In this document: piece by piece, positions 31,557-40,853 of the stretch
Layout: every line of letters starts with the position of its first letter
How positions within the stretch are numbered: position 1 is the first letter of the stretch
From: NCEH01 sp002257205
GTDB taxonomy: Bacteria > Pseudomonadota > Alphaproteobacteria > Rhizobiales > Xanthobacteraceae
Direction: 5' to 3' (one strand)
Assembly: GCF_043195105.1 (NCBI RefSeq)
Contig: NZ_JBAFWO010000006.1
Length of the DNA stretch: 64,000 nucleotides
Made by a program: the position numbers and the translations under genes
The notes under the pieces: model-generated
The model's database searches: none
What the model saw: the letters and a program-made list of their open reading frames with translations, nothing else
Told to the model about the DNA's origin: nothing

Positions 31557-34373
31557 ATGGACGATCTGCTGCGAGAGTTCCTGACTGAGACGAATGAGAG
31601 CCTCGACGTCGCGGACGTCGAGTTGGTGAAGTTCGAGCAGGACCCGAACAACGCTCAGATTCTCAACAATATCTTCCGCCTTGTGCATACCATGAAGGGG
31701 ACTTGCGGCTTCATCGGCCTGTCGCGCCTCGCGACGCTCGCCCATGCCGCCGAAACCTTGATGGACCAGTTCCGCCAGGGGATACCGGTGACCACCGAGG
31801 CGGTCGGCCTGGTGCTGATCACGGTGGACCGGATCAAGGAAATCCTGGTCGAGATCGAGGCGTCGGAGGGCAGCGAGCCGCCCGGTTCGGATGAGGATCT
31901 GATCTCCCAGCTGGACGCGCTCTCCGCCGCTCCGGCCGCCGCCGTCGCCGCGCCGCCCCTGGTGCCCGCAGACCCTGTCGTCGCCCCCGTCGCTGCGCCC
32001 GTTGCCGCGCCCGTCAAATCCATGATGAACGGCGCCGCCGCGCCCGTCAGCGAGCCCCGGCAAGGGGTTGCGGCGGTGATGCACCAGCTGGAGCGCGCCT
32101 TGAAGCCGGGCGAAGTCTCGCTGGATGAATTGGAACGGGTGTTCCGCGAAACCGCCGTCGAGGTGCCTGCCGCCCGGGCGAAGCTCGCGGAATTGGACAA
32201 GGCCGCCGCGTCCGCCGCCGCGTCCGCCGCCGCGTCCGCCGCGCTTCCCGCGGTGCGCGACGTTGCGCCCGCCGCCGATCCCGAAGCCAAGAGCGTCCGC
32301 GCGGAAGACCATGCGCTCAGCGTCTCCAACCAGTCTATCCGCGTCAACGTGACCTTGCTCGAACACCTGATGACCATGGTGTCCGAACTGGTGCTGACGC
32401 GGAACCAGCTGCTCGAAATCGCCCGCCGCGACGAGAGTTCCGATTTCAAGGTCGCCCTCCAGCGGCTTTCCAACGTGACCGGCGAGTTGCAGGGCGCCAT
32501 CATGCGCACCCGCATGCAGCCGATTGGCAATGCCTGGCAGAAGCTGCCCCGCATCGTGCGCGACCTCGCGCAGGAACTGGGCAAGCATATCGAGCTGGAG
32601 CAGATCGGCGCGGAAACCGAGCTGGACCGGCAGGTGCTGGAGCAGATCAAGGATCCGCTCACCCACATGGTGCGCAATTCCGCCGACCACGGGCTGGAGA
32701 CCACCGAGGAGCGCCGCCGCGCGGGCAAGCCCGACAAGGGCACGATCCGCCTCTCCGCCTATCACCAGGGCGGTCATGTGATCGTCGAGATTTCCGACGA
32801 CGGCAAGGGCCTCGACGTGGCCCGGATCAAGGCCAAGGCGCAGGAAAACGGCCTCGCCACCGCCGCCGAGTTGGCCAAGATGCCGGATTCGCAGGTGTTC
32901 CGCTTCATCTTCGCCGCCGGCTTCTCCACCGCCGCGAAAATCACCAATGTCTCCGGCCGCGGCGTCGGCATGGATGTGGTGCGCAGCAATATCGAGGTGA
33001 TCGGCGGGGCGGTGGATGTCACCTCCCGTCCCGGCGCCGGCTGCACCTTCACCATCAAGATCCCGCTGACCCTCGCCATTGTCCCGGCGCTGATCGTCGA
33101 GGCCATGGGCGAGCGGTTCGCCCTACCGCAAAGCTCGGTGGTGGAGCTGGTGCGCGTGCAGCCCAATTCCTTCCACCAGGTGAAGCGCCTGAAGGATGCG
33201 CCGGTGCTATGCCTGCGCGAGAAGCTGCTGCCCATCGTTCCGCTCGCGCAATTGCTCGGCATCGCCGACGAGGGCAAGGAGCAGAAGTTCGATGACGCGC
33301 TGATCGTGGTCTTGCAGGTGGGCAACCAATTGTTCGGCGTGGTGGTGGACGCGGTGTCCCACACCGAGGAAATCGTCGTGAAGCCCATGGCCTCGGTGCT
33401 GCGCCAGCTGCCCATGGTGTCGGGCAGCACCATCCTGGGCGATGGCCGGGTGATCATGATCGTGGACCCGGTCGGCCTCGCCAAGGTCGCCGCCTCGCCC
33501 GACGAGACCCTCGGCTCGGACCTGCACAACACCGCCGCCGCCGCGACCGCCGCGCAGGGCCAGACGACGCCGCTGCTGCTGATCCGCGCCGGCTCGGACG
33601 AACTGAAGGCGGTGCCGCTCTCGCTGGTGACGCGCCTGGAGGAACTGGAGGCCACCAAGCTGGAGCATGTGAACGGCCACCCGGTGATCCAGTATCGCGG
33701 GGCCCTGATCCCGATCGTCTATGTCAACGAGAAGGTGAAGCGCGCCGCCAACGGCACCCAGCCGATGCTGATCTTCTCGGACGAGGGGAAGACCATGGGT
33801 CTGGTCGTGGACGAGATCGTGGACGTGGTGGACGCCCACCTTGACATGCAGCTGTCCTCGGATGCGGAGAACCTGCTGGGCGCGGCGATCATCGACGGCC
33901 AGGCCGCCGAGATCCTCGATGTCGGCCATTATATCGACCAGGCCTTCGGCAGCTGGTTCAAGCGCCTCTCCGGCACGCGGGACAAGCCCGGCGGCAAGCT
34001 GCTGGTGGTGGATGACAGCGCCTTCTATCGCAACCTCATCGAGCCGGTGCTGAAGGGCAACGGCTTCGAGGTGACGGCGTGCGGCTCGGCCCGCGAGGCG
34101 CTGGACCGGCTCGGCGGCGAAACCCGCTTCGACATCATCGTCAGCGACGTGGAGATGCCCGGCATGGACGGCTTCCAGTTCGCCCAGGCGGTGCGCGGCG
34201 ATCCGCAGATCCGCAACGTGCCGATCATCGCCCTGGCGAGCGAGGGGGCCTACGATTTGGTCGAGCGCGGCCGTGCCGCCGGCTTCACCGACTACATCGC
34301 CAAGTCCGATCGCGCGGGCCTGATCGCCGCGCTCAAGGAATTCACCGGCGCCATCCATGGAGAAGCGGCATGA
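31557..34373 (+). CDS. cheA: Hybrid chemotaxis histidine kinase CheA with two CheW modules and a receiver
   Basis: This is a 938-residue hybrid kinase. An HPt domain (about 1-110) has phosphorylated H44 in RLVHTMKG, followed by an Ala/Pro linker with a 12-bp tandem repeat. Dimerisation and HATPase domains span about 255-503, with N-box MVRNSADHGLE and G-box GRGVGMD at 468-474. Two CheW-like modules follow (about 505-650 and 665-800). The C-terminal receiver (812-938) has D864 in SDVEMPG, but AKSD replaces the usual KP. No separate P2 domain is obvious. The stop overlaps cheW by 4 nt. The receiver may act as a phosphate sink or adaptation switch, which is inference. Confidence 0.95.
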   Translation: MDDLLREFLTETNESLDVADVELVKFEQDPNNAQILNNIFRLVHTMKGTCGFIGLSRLATLAHAAETLMDQFRQGIPVTTEAVGLVLITVDRIKEILVEIEASEGSEPPGSDEDLISQLDALSAAPAAAVAAPPLVPADPVVAPVAAPVAAPVKSMMNGAAAPVSEPRQGVAAVMHQLERALKPGEVSLDELERVFRETAVEVPAARAKLAELDKAAASAAASAAASAALPAVRDVAPAADPEAKSVRAEDHALSVSNQSIRVNVTLLEHLMTMVSELVLTRNQLLEIARRDESSDFKVALQRLSNVTGELQGAIMRTRMQPIGNAWQKLPRIVRDLAQELGKHIELEQIGAETELDRQVLEQIKDPLTHMVRNSADHGLETTEERRRAGKPDKGTIRLSAYHQGGHVIVEISDDGKGLDVARIKAKAQENGLATAAELAKMPDSQVFRFIFAAGFSTAAKITNVSGRGVGMDVVRSNIEVIGGAVDVTSRPGAGCTFTIKIPLTLAIVPALIVEAMGERFALPQSSVVELVRVQPNSFHQVKRLKDAPVLCLREKLLPIVPLAQLLGIADEGKEQKFDDALIVVLQVGNQLFGVVVDAVSHTEEIVVKPMASVLRQLPMVSGSTILGDGRVIMIVDPVGLAKVAASPDETLGSDLHNTAAAATAAQGQTTPLLLIRAGSDELKAVPLSLVTRLEELEATKLEHVNGHPVIQYRGALIPIVYVNEKVKRAANGTQPMLIFSDEGKTMGLVVDEIVDVVDAHLDMQLSSDAENLLGAAIIDGQAAEILDVGHYIDQAFGSWFKRLSGTRDKPGGKLLVVDDSAFYRNLIEPVLKGNGFEVTACGSAREALDRLGGETRFDIIVSDVEMPGMDGFQFAQAVRGDPQIRNVPIIALASEGAYDLVERGRAAGFTDYIAKSDRAGLIAALKEFTGAIHGEAA
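32208..32243 (+). repeat. 12-bp tandem repeat in the CheA linker
   Basis: Three units of GCGTCCGCCGCC (the third with one change) encode ASAA repeats in the flexible linker between the HPt and kinase domains. Copy-number change would alter linker length without changing frame. Confidence 0.85.
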
Positions 34374-34843
34374 GCCAGCACGTCGTCATCAAGCAGGACG
34401 TGAGCCCCGGCGGCTCGCAATTCGTCACCGTCCGCATCGGGCCGCAATTGTTCGGCCTGCCCATCGAGGCGGTGCAGGAAGTGTTCGTGCCCGATCACAT
34501 CACCCATGTCCCGCTCTGCATTCCGCAGATCGAGGGGGTGCTGAACCTGCGCGGCCGCATCGTCACCATGGTGAACATGCGCCGCCTGCTGAGCCTCCCC
34601 GACGGCGGACGCGCGAGCATGGCCGTCGGCATCGAGCACAAGGGGGAATCCTACGGCCTCATCATCGACACCATGGGCGAGGTGATGATGCTCGACAACG
34701 CCTCGCGCGAGGCCAACCCCACCAATCTCGACCCGCAATGGGCCGGGCTTGCCACCGGCGTGCATCGCCTGCCGAGCGAGCTTCTGCTGGTGCTGGATGT
34801 CGAACTCGCCCTGGCGCGCCTCACCACCGACCGCGCGGCGTGA
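34370..34843 (+). CDS. cheW: Chemotaxis coupling protein CheW
   Basis: This 157-residue protein is a single CheW domain: FVTVRIGPQLFGLPIEAVQEV, then HITHVPLCIPQIEGVLNLRGRIVTMVNMR and a C-terminal VHRLPSELLLVLDVELAL. It bridges receptors and CheA. The ATG overlaps the cheA stop by 4 nt. It complements the two CheW modules already in CheA. Confidence 0.95.
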   Translation: MSQHVVIKQDVSPGGSQFVTVRIGPQLFGLPIEAVQEVFVPDHITHVPLCIPQIEGVLNLRGRIVTMVNMRRLLSLPDGGRASMAVGIEHKGESYGLIIDTMGEVMMLDNASREANPTNLDPQWAGLATGVHRLPSELLLVLDVELALARLTTDRAA

Positions 34844-34870
34844 TGCCCGGCCACCCGACAGGATGAACCC

Positions 34871-35251
34871 ATGAAGACTTGCCTTGTGGTCGATGATTCC
34901 GGCGTCGTGCGCAAAGTCGCGCGGCGCATGCTGGAAGATATGTCCTTCAGCGTGACCGAGGCGGCGAACGGTCTCGAAGCCCTCGCGGCGTGCGACATCG
35001 CCTTGCCGGACGTCATCTTGCTGGACTGGAACATGCCGGTGGTGGATGGCCTCGGCTTCCTCACGCGGCTGCGGTCGCTGCCGGCGGGCCTGGTCCCGCT
35101 GGTGATCTTCTGTTCGACCGAGAACGATCCCCACCACATCGCGACGGCGATCGCTGCCGGGGCGAACGAATACATCATGAAACCTTTCGATTTCGATCTG
35201 CTTCGCGAGAAGCTGGAGGAAGTCGGCGCATTGGAAAAGGCAGTGACATGA
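34871..35251 (+). CDS. cheY: CheY-type response regulator of the che operon
   Basis: This 126-residue single receiver has acidic pair D8-D9, phospho-acceptor in LLDWNMP and lysine in MKPFD. It differs clearly from the CheY at 302-685. ATG has AGGATGA upstream and the stop overlaps cheB by 4 nt. In multi-CheY systems one copy drives the motor and another drains phosphate; which this is cannot be told. Confidence 0.93.
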   Translation: MKTCLVVDDSGVVRKVARRMLEDMSFSVTEAANGLEALAACDIALPDVILLDWNMPVVDGLGFLTRLRSLPAGLVPLVIFCSTENDPHHIATAIAAGANEYIMKPFDFDLLREKLEEVGALEKAVT

Positions 35252-36528
35252 GCCCGCAGGCGTCGACAACCCCAGGAACCCTGCCCGCCGGTGGACCCAT
35301 ACGCGTAATGATCGTCGACGATTCCGTGTTCGTCCGCGGCATTATTTCCAGCTGGCTCGATAGCGATAAGAGCTTCGAGGTGGTGGCCACCCATTCCAAC
35401 GGCAAGCGTGCGGCGGACGATGTGGTGCGCACGGCGCCCGATGCCATCATCCTTGACTTGGAGATGCCCGAAATGGACGGCCTCACTGCCCTGCCGCTGA
35501 TCCTGGAGCGCCGGCCCAATACCGTGGTGCTGGTCGCCTCGGCGCTCAGCCGGCGCGGTGCCGAGATCAGCATGAAGGCGCTCAATCTCGGCGCCGCCGA
35601 TTATCTCGCCAAGCCGAATGCGGACCGCGGCAGCATCGCGGCGGAGGAGTTCCGCTCTGAACTGCTCGGCAAGCTGCGCGGACTGGTCGATCGCGCGCGT
35701 CGGCGCGGCGCGTTCCCGGCGGGCGGCCCTGCCGCCGCACCGCCGCGCACCCTCGCGGCGTCCGTATCCGCTGCCGCATCCGCCGTCGTTTCCGCGCCGG
35801 CTGTGTCTCCGGCGGTCCTCAAGGCGCCGGCTACGCCCTCGCCGTCGCCGATGACACGCCCGGCCATTTCCACCGCCCCGCCTCCCGTGACCGGTGCGGG
35901 CGCGCCACCGAAGACGGTGCGCAAGCGCCCCTATTCCATGTCGCCCGTGGAGATCATCGCGGTCGGCAGTTCCACCGGCGGGCCGCAGGCCCTGACGCGC
36001 ATCTTCACCGATTTCGGCGCCGCCATCGCCAATGTGCCGGTGGTGATCGCCCAGCATATGCCGCCCACCTTCACCGCCATCCTGGCCGAGCATGTGGGAC
36101 GCGCAGCGGCCCGCACGGCCGCCGAGGGCGTGGACGGGGAGGTCCTCAAGCCCGGCCGGATCTATATCGCGCCCGGCGGCAAGCACATGCTGGTCGCCAA
36201 ATCGGGCAACGATACCGTGATCCGCCTGTCGGACGGGCCGGCGGTGAATTTCTGCAAGCCGGCGGTTGACCCGCTGTTCGACAGCGTGGCGGCGATCTAC
36301 GGCAGCCATGTGCTCGCCATCGTGCTGACCGGCATGGGCAGCGACGGGGCCAAGGGCGCGGGCATGATCGCCGATGCCGGCGGCAGCGTGATCGCGCAGG
36401 ACGAGGAATCCAGCGTCGTCTGGGGGATGCCGGGGGCCACTTATGCGGCCGGAAACGCCAGCGAGCTGATTTCCGTGAGCAATATCGGCGCCAAGGTCAC
36501 GCGCCTGCTGATGGGGGGACGGGCATGA
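35248..36528 (+). CDS. cheB: Chemotaxis methylesterase/deamidase CheB
   Basis: This 426-residue enzyme removes methyl groups from receptors for adaptation. The receiver (about 17-135) has D70 in ILDLEMP. A long linker rich in Ala, Pro and Ser (155-225) follows, then the esterase domain (about 232-426). Its triad residues are visible as S242 in GSSTGGP, H270 in AQHMPP and an Asp in GMGSDGAKG. The linker is longer than the roughly 15-20 residues of enterobacterial CheB. It overlaps cheY and cheR by 4 nt each. Confidence 0.95.
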   Translation: MSPQASTTPGTLPAGGPIRVMIVDDSVFVRGIISSWLDSDKSFEVVATHSNGKRAADDVVRTAPDAIILDLEMPEMDGLTALPLILERRPNTVVLVASALSRRGAEISMKALNLGAADYLAKPNADRGSIAAEEFRSELLGKLRGLVDRARRRGAFPAGGPAAAPPRTLAASVSAAASAVVSAPAVSPAVLKAPATPSPSPMTRPAISTAPPPVTGAGAPPKTVRKRPYSMSPVEIIAVGSSTGGPQALTRIFTDFGAAIANVPVVIAQHMPPTFTAILAEHVGRAAARTAAEGVDGEVLKPGRIYIAPGGKHMLVAKSGNDTVIRLSDGPAVNFCKPAVDPLFDSVAAIYGSHVLAIVLTGMGSDGAKGAGMIADAGGSVIAQDEESSVVWGMPGATYAAGNASELISVSNIGAKVTRLLMGGRA

Positions 36529-37358
36529 TTTCCGCAGTCGATTTCGAGTCGATTTCCAGGTTCCTGAAGCTCCATTCCGGGCTGATCCTTGGGATAGACA
36601 AGCAATATTTGTTGGAAAGCCGCCTGTTGCCGCTGTTGCGGAAGTTCGAGCTTGCCGATTTCGCCCGCCTGGCGGCGATCCTTCGCGAGCAGCCGTCCGG
36701 CGTCATTGCCGAGGCGGTGCTGGAGGCTATGACCACCAATGAATCGCTGTTCTTCCGCGATAAGTCGCCGTTCGAGCACTTCACCAAGATCATGCTGCCA
36801 AGCCTGAACGCGACGCGCCGTCCGGGCGAGCCGCTGCGCATCTGGTGCGCCGCCGCCTCCACCGGGCAGGAGCCCTATTCGATCGCCATGACGCTGCTGG
36901 AAAACCCGCACCTCACGGGCGGGCGAAGGGTGGAAATCGTCGGCACCGATTTGTCTGGCGAGGTGCTGGAGCGCGCGCGCTCGGGGCGCTACACCCAGTT
37001 CGAGGTTCAGCGCGGCATGCCGGTGCAATTGCTTCTGAAATACTTCGAGAAAGACGGCGACAACTGGCAGGTGAAGCCGAACCTGCGCTCCATGGTGGAT
37101 TATCGCAAGCTGAACCTGCTGCATAATTTCAGCCATCTCGGCGCGTTCGACATCGTGTTCTGCCGCAACGTGCTGATCTATTTCGACGCCGCCACCAAGA
37201 GGGACATCCTCGGCCGGGTCGCCCGCATCACCCGCCCGGACGGCTATCTGCTGCTGGGTGGCGCGGAAACCGTGCTGGGGATTTCGGACGCGTTCCGTTC
37301 GGTGCCATCGCAGACCGGCTATTATGTGCCGAACGTGCCGGCCATGGCGGGCGCTTAG
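36525..37358 (+). CDS. cheR: Chemotaxis receptor methyltransferase CheR
   Basis: This 277-residue SAM-dependent glutamate methyltransferase has the N-terminal domain TTNESLFFRDKSPFEHF. The SAM site shows LRIWCAAASTGQEPYS and VGTDLSGEVLERARSG, and VFCRNVLIYFD is also present. Both receptors in this window lack a CheR-binding pentapeptide, so CheR must reach them without a tether. It is the last gene of the operon. Its TAG stop is followed by the same 16-nt TTAGAGCCGGATCCGC seen at the fliR stop. Confidence 0.95.
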   Translation: MISAVDFESISRFLKLHSGLILGIDKQYLLESRLLPLLRKFELADFARLAAILREQPSGVIAEAVLEAMTTNESLFFRDKSPFEHFTKIMLPSLNATRRPGEPLRIWCAAASTGQEPYSIAMTLLENPHLTGGRRVEIVGTDLSGEVLERARSGRYTQFEVQRGMPVQLLLKYFEKDGDNWQVKPNLRSMVDYRKLNLLHNFSHLGAFDIVFCRNVLIYFDAATKRDILGRVARITRPDGYLLLGGAETVLGISDAFRSVPSQTGYYVPNVPAMAGA

Positions 37359-37370
37359 AGCCGGATCCGC
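37355..37370 (+). repeat. Left-boundary fragment of the twin-hairpin element at the cheR stop
   Basis: TTAGAGCCGGATCCGC here is identical to the 16 nt at the fliR stop (27597-27612). In both places its TAG is the stop codon of the upstream gene. Unlike there, no twin hairpin follows, only a normal terminator 29 nt on. It may be a remnant or solo end of the element. Confidence 0.6.
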
Positions 37371-37398
37371 GCACGGGCGCCACGGCTGGCGATACAGG

Positions 37399-37426
37399 AA
37401 AAGGGCGCCGCTGGGGCGCCCTTTTT
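37399..37426. terminator. Bidirectional terminator between cheR and the convergent sensor kinase
   Basis: AAAAGGGCGCC (37399-37409) pairs with GGCGCCCTTTT (37415-37425). The stem has A-tract and T-tract sides, so it can terminate both cheR (plus) and the kinase gene (minus, stop at 37452). Confidence 0.92.
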
Positions 37427-37451
37427 GCGTTCGCTCCGGCCGGGATGCGGT

Positions 37452-39590
37452 TCAGCTGATGGTGGGGCTTGCCCCTTGGTGCGGCTGGGTCTCGCCGGTC
37501 ATTTCCGGAGGCACGGCGGGCAGCGTGATGGTGAACACCGCGCCAGTGGCGTCGTTCTCCACGCTCAGCGTGCCGCCGTGGTCGCGGATGATGCCAAAGC
37601 TCACCGACAGGCCGAGCCCGGTGCCCTTGCCCACCGGCTTGGTGGTGAAGAATGGCTGGAACACCTTTTCGATCACCGCGTCCGGCACGCCGCCGGCATT
37701 GTCCTTCACGCGGATGCAGACCATCTGCTTTGCGCCCTCCGGCCGGTATTCTGAGACCGACAGCTCGATGGTATCGAGCCCCTGGTCTGCGCCGGCCCGC
37801 GCGCGCTTCTCGTTGATCGCGTCGGCGGCGTTCTGAAGCAGGTTGATGAGCACCTGTTCCAACTGGTCCTGGCGGCACATCACCCATGGATGCTTGCCGT
37901 GGCCCTGCACCTTGACATTGATATTCTGCAGCCGCAGCTGCGCGCCGACCACCTGGAGCGCGCCCTCGATGGATTCGGTCGGCTCGCAGGGGGCGAACAC
38001 CTCGTCGCTGGTGCGGCCGAAGATGCGCATGTGGTCGATGATCCGGCTCATGCGGATGGTTTGCTGGAGGATGCGGTTGAGCTTGGATTCCAGATGCTCG
38101 TGCGAGAGGCCGCGCCGCAGCCCGGTGAGGCCGTTCGCCGCCGCAAGCCGGATCACCCCGAGCGGCTGGTTGATTTCGTGGGCAAGCCCGGTCGCGACCT
38201 CGCCGAGCGAGGCGAGCTTGGACATCTGATAGAGCTTGTTGGCCTCGATGCGCTGCGAGGTCTGGTCGAGCGCGAAAACCACCACCTCCTGCGGTGCGCC
38301 GGGGTTTGCGCCGGGCCGGATCGGCTCCAGCGGCGCGATCACCACCTGGACCTCGTACTCCTGACCCTCGCGGGTGAAATGCTCGAGGCTGAGAAGCGGC
38401 CGGCGCAGCATGGAGAGGGTGGCGCGGAAGGTGTCGGTGGAGACGAAATCCTCCATCAACTCGGCGATCACCGTGCCCTCGTCCTCACCCACCTGTGCCA
38501 CGCCATCGACCGTGACATGGATCACGCACACCCCCGGCACCCGGCCGATGGCATGGAGGAACATCACCTCGCGCTGGCGCGCGCTGGCCTCGATGGCGCC
38601 GGTGCGCACCGTGTCCTGTAGCTGAATATAGCGCGCCGCGATCACCGCCACCGCCGCCAGCATCAGGAACAGGCCGATGAAGGTGACCCAGATCACCTGG
38701 CGAAAATCATTCGTCTGCGCCCACACGAACGTCTTGTCGAAGGCGACCACCACGACGATGGGGTAGCGCGGAGAGCGCGCGAAATACCCGATGCGGTCGA
38801 TGCCGTCGATGACGCTGCTGGTTTCGTAAACGCCTTCGTTCATGGTCAGCATGCGCTTGAAGGTCGGGCTGCCGGAAACATCTCCGCCGAAGCTGGTGGT
38901 GGCACTGGCGCGCGCGCGCACGATGCCGTCGAACCCAATCAGCGCGATCAGGGCATTGGGCTCCGTGCGCACGCGGCTGTAGAGGTTGAGGAATTCCTGA
39001 ATGTTGAAGGACGCCACCACCACGCCCGCAAAGCTGCCGTCTTCCGCATGCAGGGCGCGGGTGAACTGGATCGTCCATTGTCTGGACACCCGGCCGAGCA
39101 CCGGCTTGGAGATGAACATGCTTTCGCCCGCGCTGCCGTCCATGTGCACGCGTATGTGCTCGCGATCGGACAGGTCCATCTGCGGCGCGGTATAGTCCGG
39201 CTCGTCGGCGCTGGTTGCGACCAGCCTGCCGTTGCGGTCGATCACGCTCAACAGCACGATCGACTTCGGCAGGTTGTACGCGCGCACCGCGTGATAGACT
39301 TGCTGGCGGTTCCATTTCGCGGAGAATTCCCGGTCGAAGTTCAGCAAGGCCGAGTCGATGGGCGCGACCGTCTGCTCGAAGCTGTTGAGCACCAGATAGG
39401 CGTTGCGCTGCGCCAGTTCGCGGAATTCCTTGACCTCTGCGTTGTGATGCAGCGTGAACATGAAGACCGCCCCCACCAAAGTGATGGAGGCCAGCAACAT
39501 GATCGAGCCCAGGATCAACAGGGCGCGACGTCCGAAATTCAGGGCTGGAAAGAGCGGGAGAATGGGGCGCACGCCCTCAGTCCTTTCCAT
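37452..39590 (-). CDS. Membrane sensor histidine kinase with large periplasmic CACHE-like domain
   Basis: This roughly 712-residue kinase has TM1 at about 23-45 and a 250-residue periplasmic domain of double-CACHE style (LLNFDREFSAKW ... VIDRNGRLVATSADEP). TM2 is at about 300-324, followed by a PAS-like segment with VCVIHVTVDG. HisKA has the phosphorylated His in GLAHEINQPLG, and HATPase_c has N-box INLLQNAADAINE and GKGTGLGLS. The HEINQP form and overall layout are those of C4-dicarboxylate/FixL-type kinases. I prefer ATG 39590, since the start at 39614 would be GTG. It overlaps the response regulator by 14 nt, so they form one two-component operon. Confidence 0.9.
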   Translation of the reverse strand: MERTEGVRPILPLFPALNFGRRALLILGSIMLLASITLVGAVFMFTLHHNAEVKEFRELAQRNAYLVLNSFEQTVAPIDSALLNFDREFSAKWNRQQVYHAVRAYNLPKSIVLLSVIDRNGRLVATSADEPDYTAPQMDLSDREHIRVHMDGSAGESMFISKPVLGRVSRQWTIQFTRALHAEDGSFAGVVVASFNIQEFLNLYSRVRTEPNALIALIGFDGIVRARASATTSFGGDVSGSPTFKRMLTMNEGVYETSSVIDGIDRIGYFARSPRYPIVVVVAFDKTFVWAQTNDFRQVIWVTFIGLFLMLAAVAVIAARYIQLQDTVRTGAIEASARQREVMFLHAIGRVPGVCVIHVTVDGVAQVGEDEGTVIAELMEDFVSTDTFRATLSMLRRPLLSLEHFTREGQEYEVQVVIAPLEPIRPGANPGAPQEVVVFALDQTSQRIEANKLYQMSKLASLGEVATGLAHEINQPLGVIRLAAANGLTGLRRGLSHEHLESKLNRILQQTIRMSRIIDHMRIFGRTSDEVFAPCEPTESIEGALQVVGAQLRLQNINVKVQGHGKHPWVMCRQDQLEQVLINLLQNAADAINEKRARAGADQGLDTIELSVSEYRPEGAKQMVCIRVKDNAGGVPDAVIEKVFQPFFTTKPVGKGTGLGLSVSFGIIRDHGGTLSVENDATGAVFTITLPAVPPEMTGETQPHQGASPTIS

Positions 39591-39966
39591 CGCCGTCGCC
39601 GAATGCGAGCACACGGCTGAGCACCCGCTGAAGGTCTTCCATCACGAGCGGCTTGGGAAGGCAGGCCTCCACGCCGGCGTTCACCGCCCGCGAAATGTCC
39701 TCGGCGGAGGCATGGCCCGTCATGACGACGAATTTGAACGCGCGCTCGGGATAGCGCAGCTGGATTTCGTTGAGCAGGCGGATGCCGTCCAAATCCGGCA
39801 TGCGGATGTCGGTCAGCACCACGTTGATCTGCGGATGCGTGTGGACGAGCTCCAGCGCCTGCGCCGCGCTGCGGGCAGAATGAGCGTTCAGATCGTCGAA
39901 CCCCAAGGCCTCGATCAGTTCGTCGAGATATTCGGGCTCATCATCCACGATCAGCAGATGGGACAT
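39577..39966 (-). CDS. Single-domain response regulator paired with the kinase
   Basis: This 129-residue receiver has MSHLLIVDDEPEYLDEL, phospho-acceptor in VVLTDIRMPDLDG, switch Thr in VVMTGHAS and Lys in CLPKPL. No output domain follows. ATG 39966 has GGTGAG upstream. It is the first gene of the two-gene operon. The output pathway is unknown; nothing DNA-binding is adjacent. Confidence 0.9.
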   Translation of the reverse strand: MSHLLIVDDEPEYLDELIEALGFDDLNAHSARSAAQALELVHTHPQINVVLTDIRMPDLDGIRLLNEIQLRYPERAFKFVVMTGHASAEDISRAVNAGVEACLPKPLVMEDLQRVLSRVLAFGDGDGKD

Positions 39967-40149
39967 GTTCTCACCGTGCCTCAGCCGCCCTCCAGGTCTT
40001 CCGCCTGAGCGAACTGCACCGTGGTTCCTCGCAGCCGGAAACGGCAAGCCGAACCACATTCAGCCAGCACCCGGAGCGAGGAGAGGTCAAGGCGAGATGC
40101 TTCCGCTTTGGAGCCATTGCCGCCGGCGCCCCCACCGGCGGCAACCGGT

Positions 40150-40743
40150 TCAGCTGGGCCGGCTGGCGGCAAACACCGGGCAGCGCGCGGAAAAGCGCTC
40201 CAGCCAGGCGACCAGGCGGGGATGGCCCTCGCGCCAGGTGCCGGGGAGGCGGAAGTCCAGATATTCGAGCGCGCACGCAAGCGTGATGTCGCCGACATTG
40301 GGCTCGCCCTCGCTCGGCAGGTCGGCTTCCAACTCGGCGAGCGCGCGGGCCACCTTGCCGGCCTGGATCGCGATCCAGCTTTCGACGCGCATGTCGGCGC
40401 TGCGGTAGCGGCCTTCGTAGACCTGGAGCAGGGCGGCATCCATGATGCCGTCGGCGAGCGCCTCCAGCCGCAGGGCGGTAAAGCGCGCCTCGGCCTCCTC
40501 GGGAACGATGCGCCCGCCGCCGGCGACATGGTCGAGATAGGCGAGAATCACTGGGGAATCGAACAGCGCCGGGCCGTCCTCGCGCAGCAGCACCGGGATT
40601 TTGCCGAGCGGGTTCTGTTGGCGGACCGTGTCGTCCGCATTCATGGTGTCGGCGGTTTCCAGCTCCAGCGGGAGGCCGAGATGGGCGGCGGCGACGCGCG
40701 CCTTGCGGGCGAAGGGGGAGGAGGGCGAGTAACGCAGGCGCAT
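40150..40743 (-). CDS. Glutathione S-transferase family protein
   Basis: This 197-residue protein has an N-terminal thioredoxin-like domain (MRLRYSPSSPFARKARVAAAHLGL, cis-Pro in GKIPVLL, and DSPVILAYLD) and an all-helical C-terminal domain. The first catalytic position is Ser (SPSSPF), so a Ser-type GST is likely. The substrate is unknown. It stands alone between the two-component pair and rlmJ, on the same strand as both. AGAAGAG lies upstream of the start. Confidence 0.9.
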   Translation of the reverse strand: MRLRYSPSSPFARKARVAAAHLGLPLELETADTMNADDTVRQQNPLGKIPVLLREDGPALFDSPVILAYLDHVAGGGRIVPEEAEARFTALRLEALADGIMDAALLQVYEGRYRSADMRVESWIAIQAGKVARALAELEADLPSEGEPNVGDITLACALEYLDFRLPGTWREGHPRLVAWLERFSARCPVFAASRPS

Positions 40744-40853
40744 GAGGCTGGCTCTTCTGGCGTGAGGATCCCGCAGCAGAGCTAAACCCCTTTGCCATAT
40801 GCGAGAAGGGGCCTTGCGGTTTTTTTCGCAACGGCCGGCGCGGTGCGCGCCCG

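Noticed and set aside
37358..37440. A full third twin-hairpin element after cheR
   Set aside because: Only the left boundary is present; the hairpin at 37399-37426 has a normal T-tract and is better read as a terminator.
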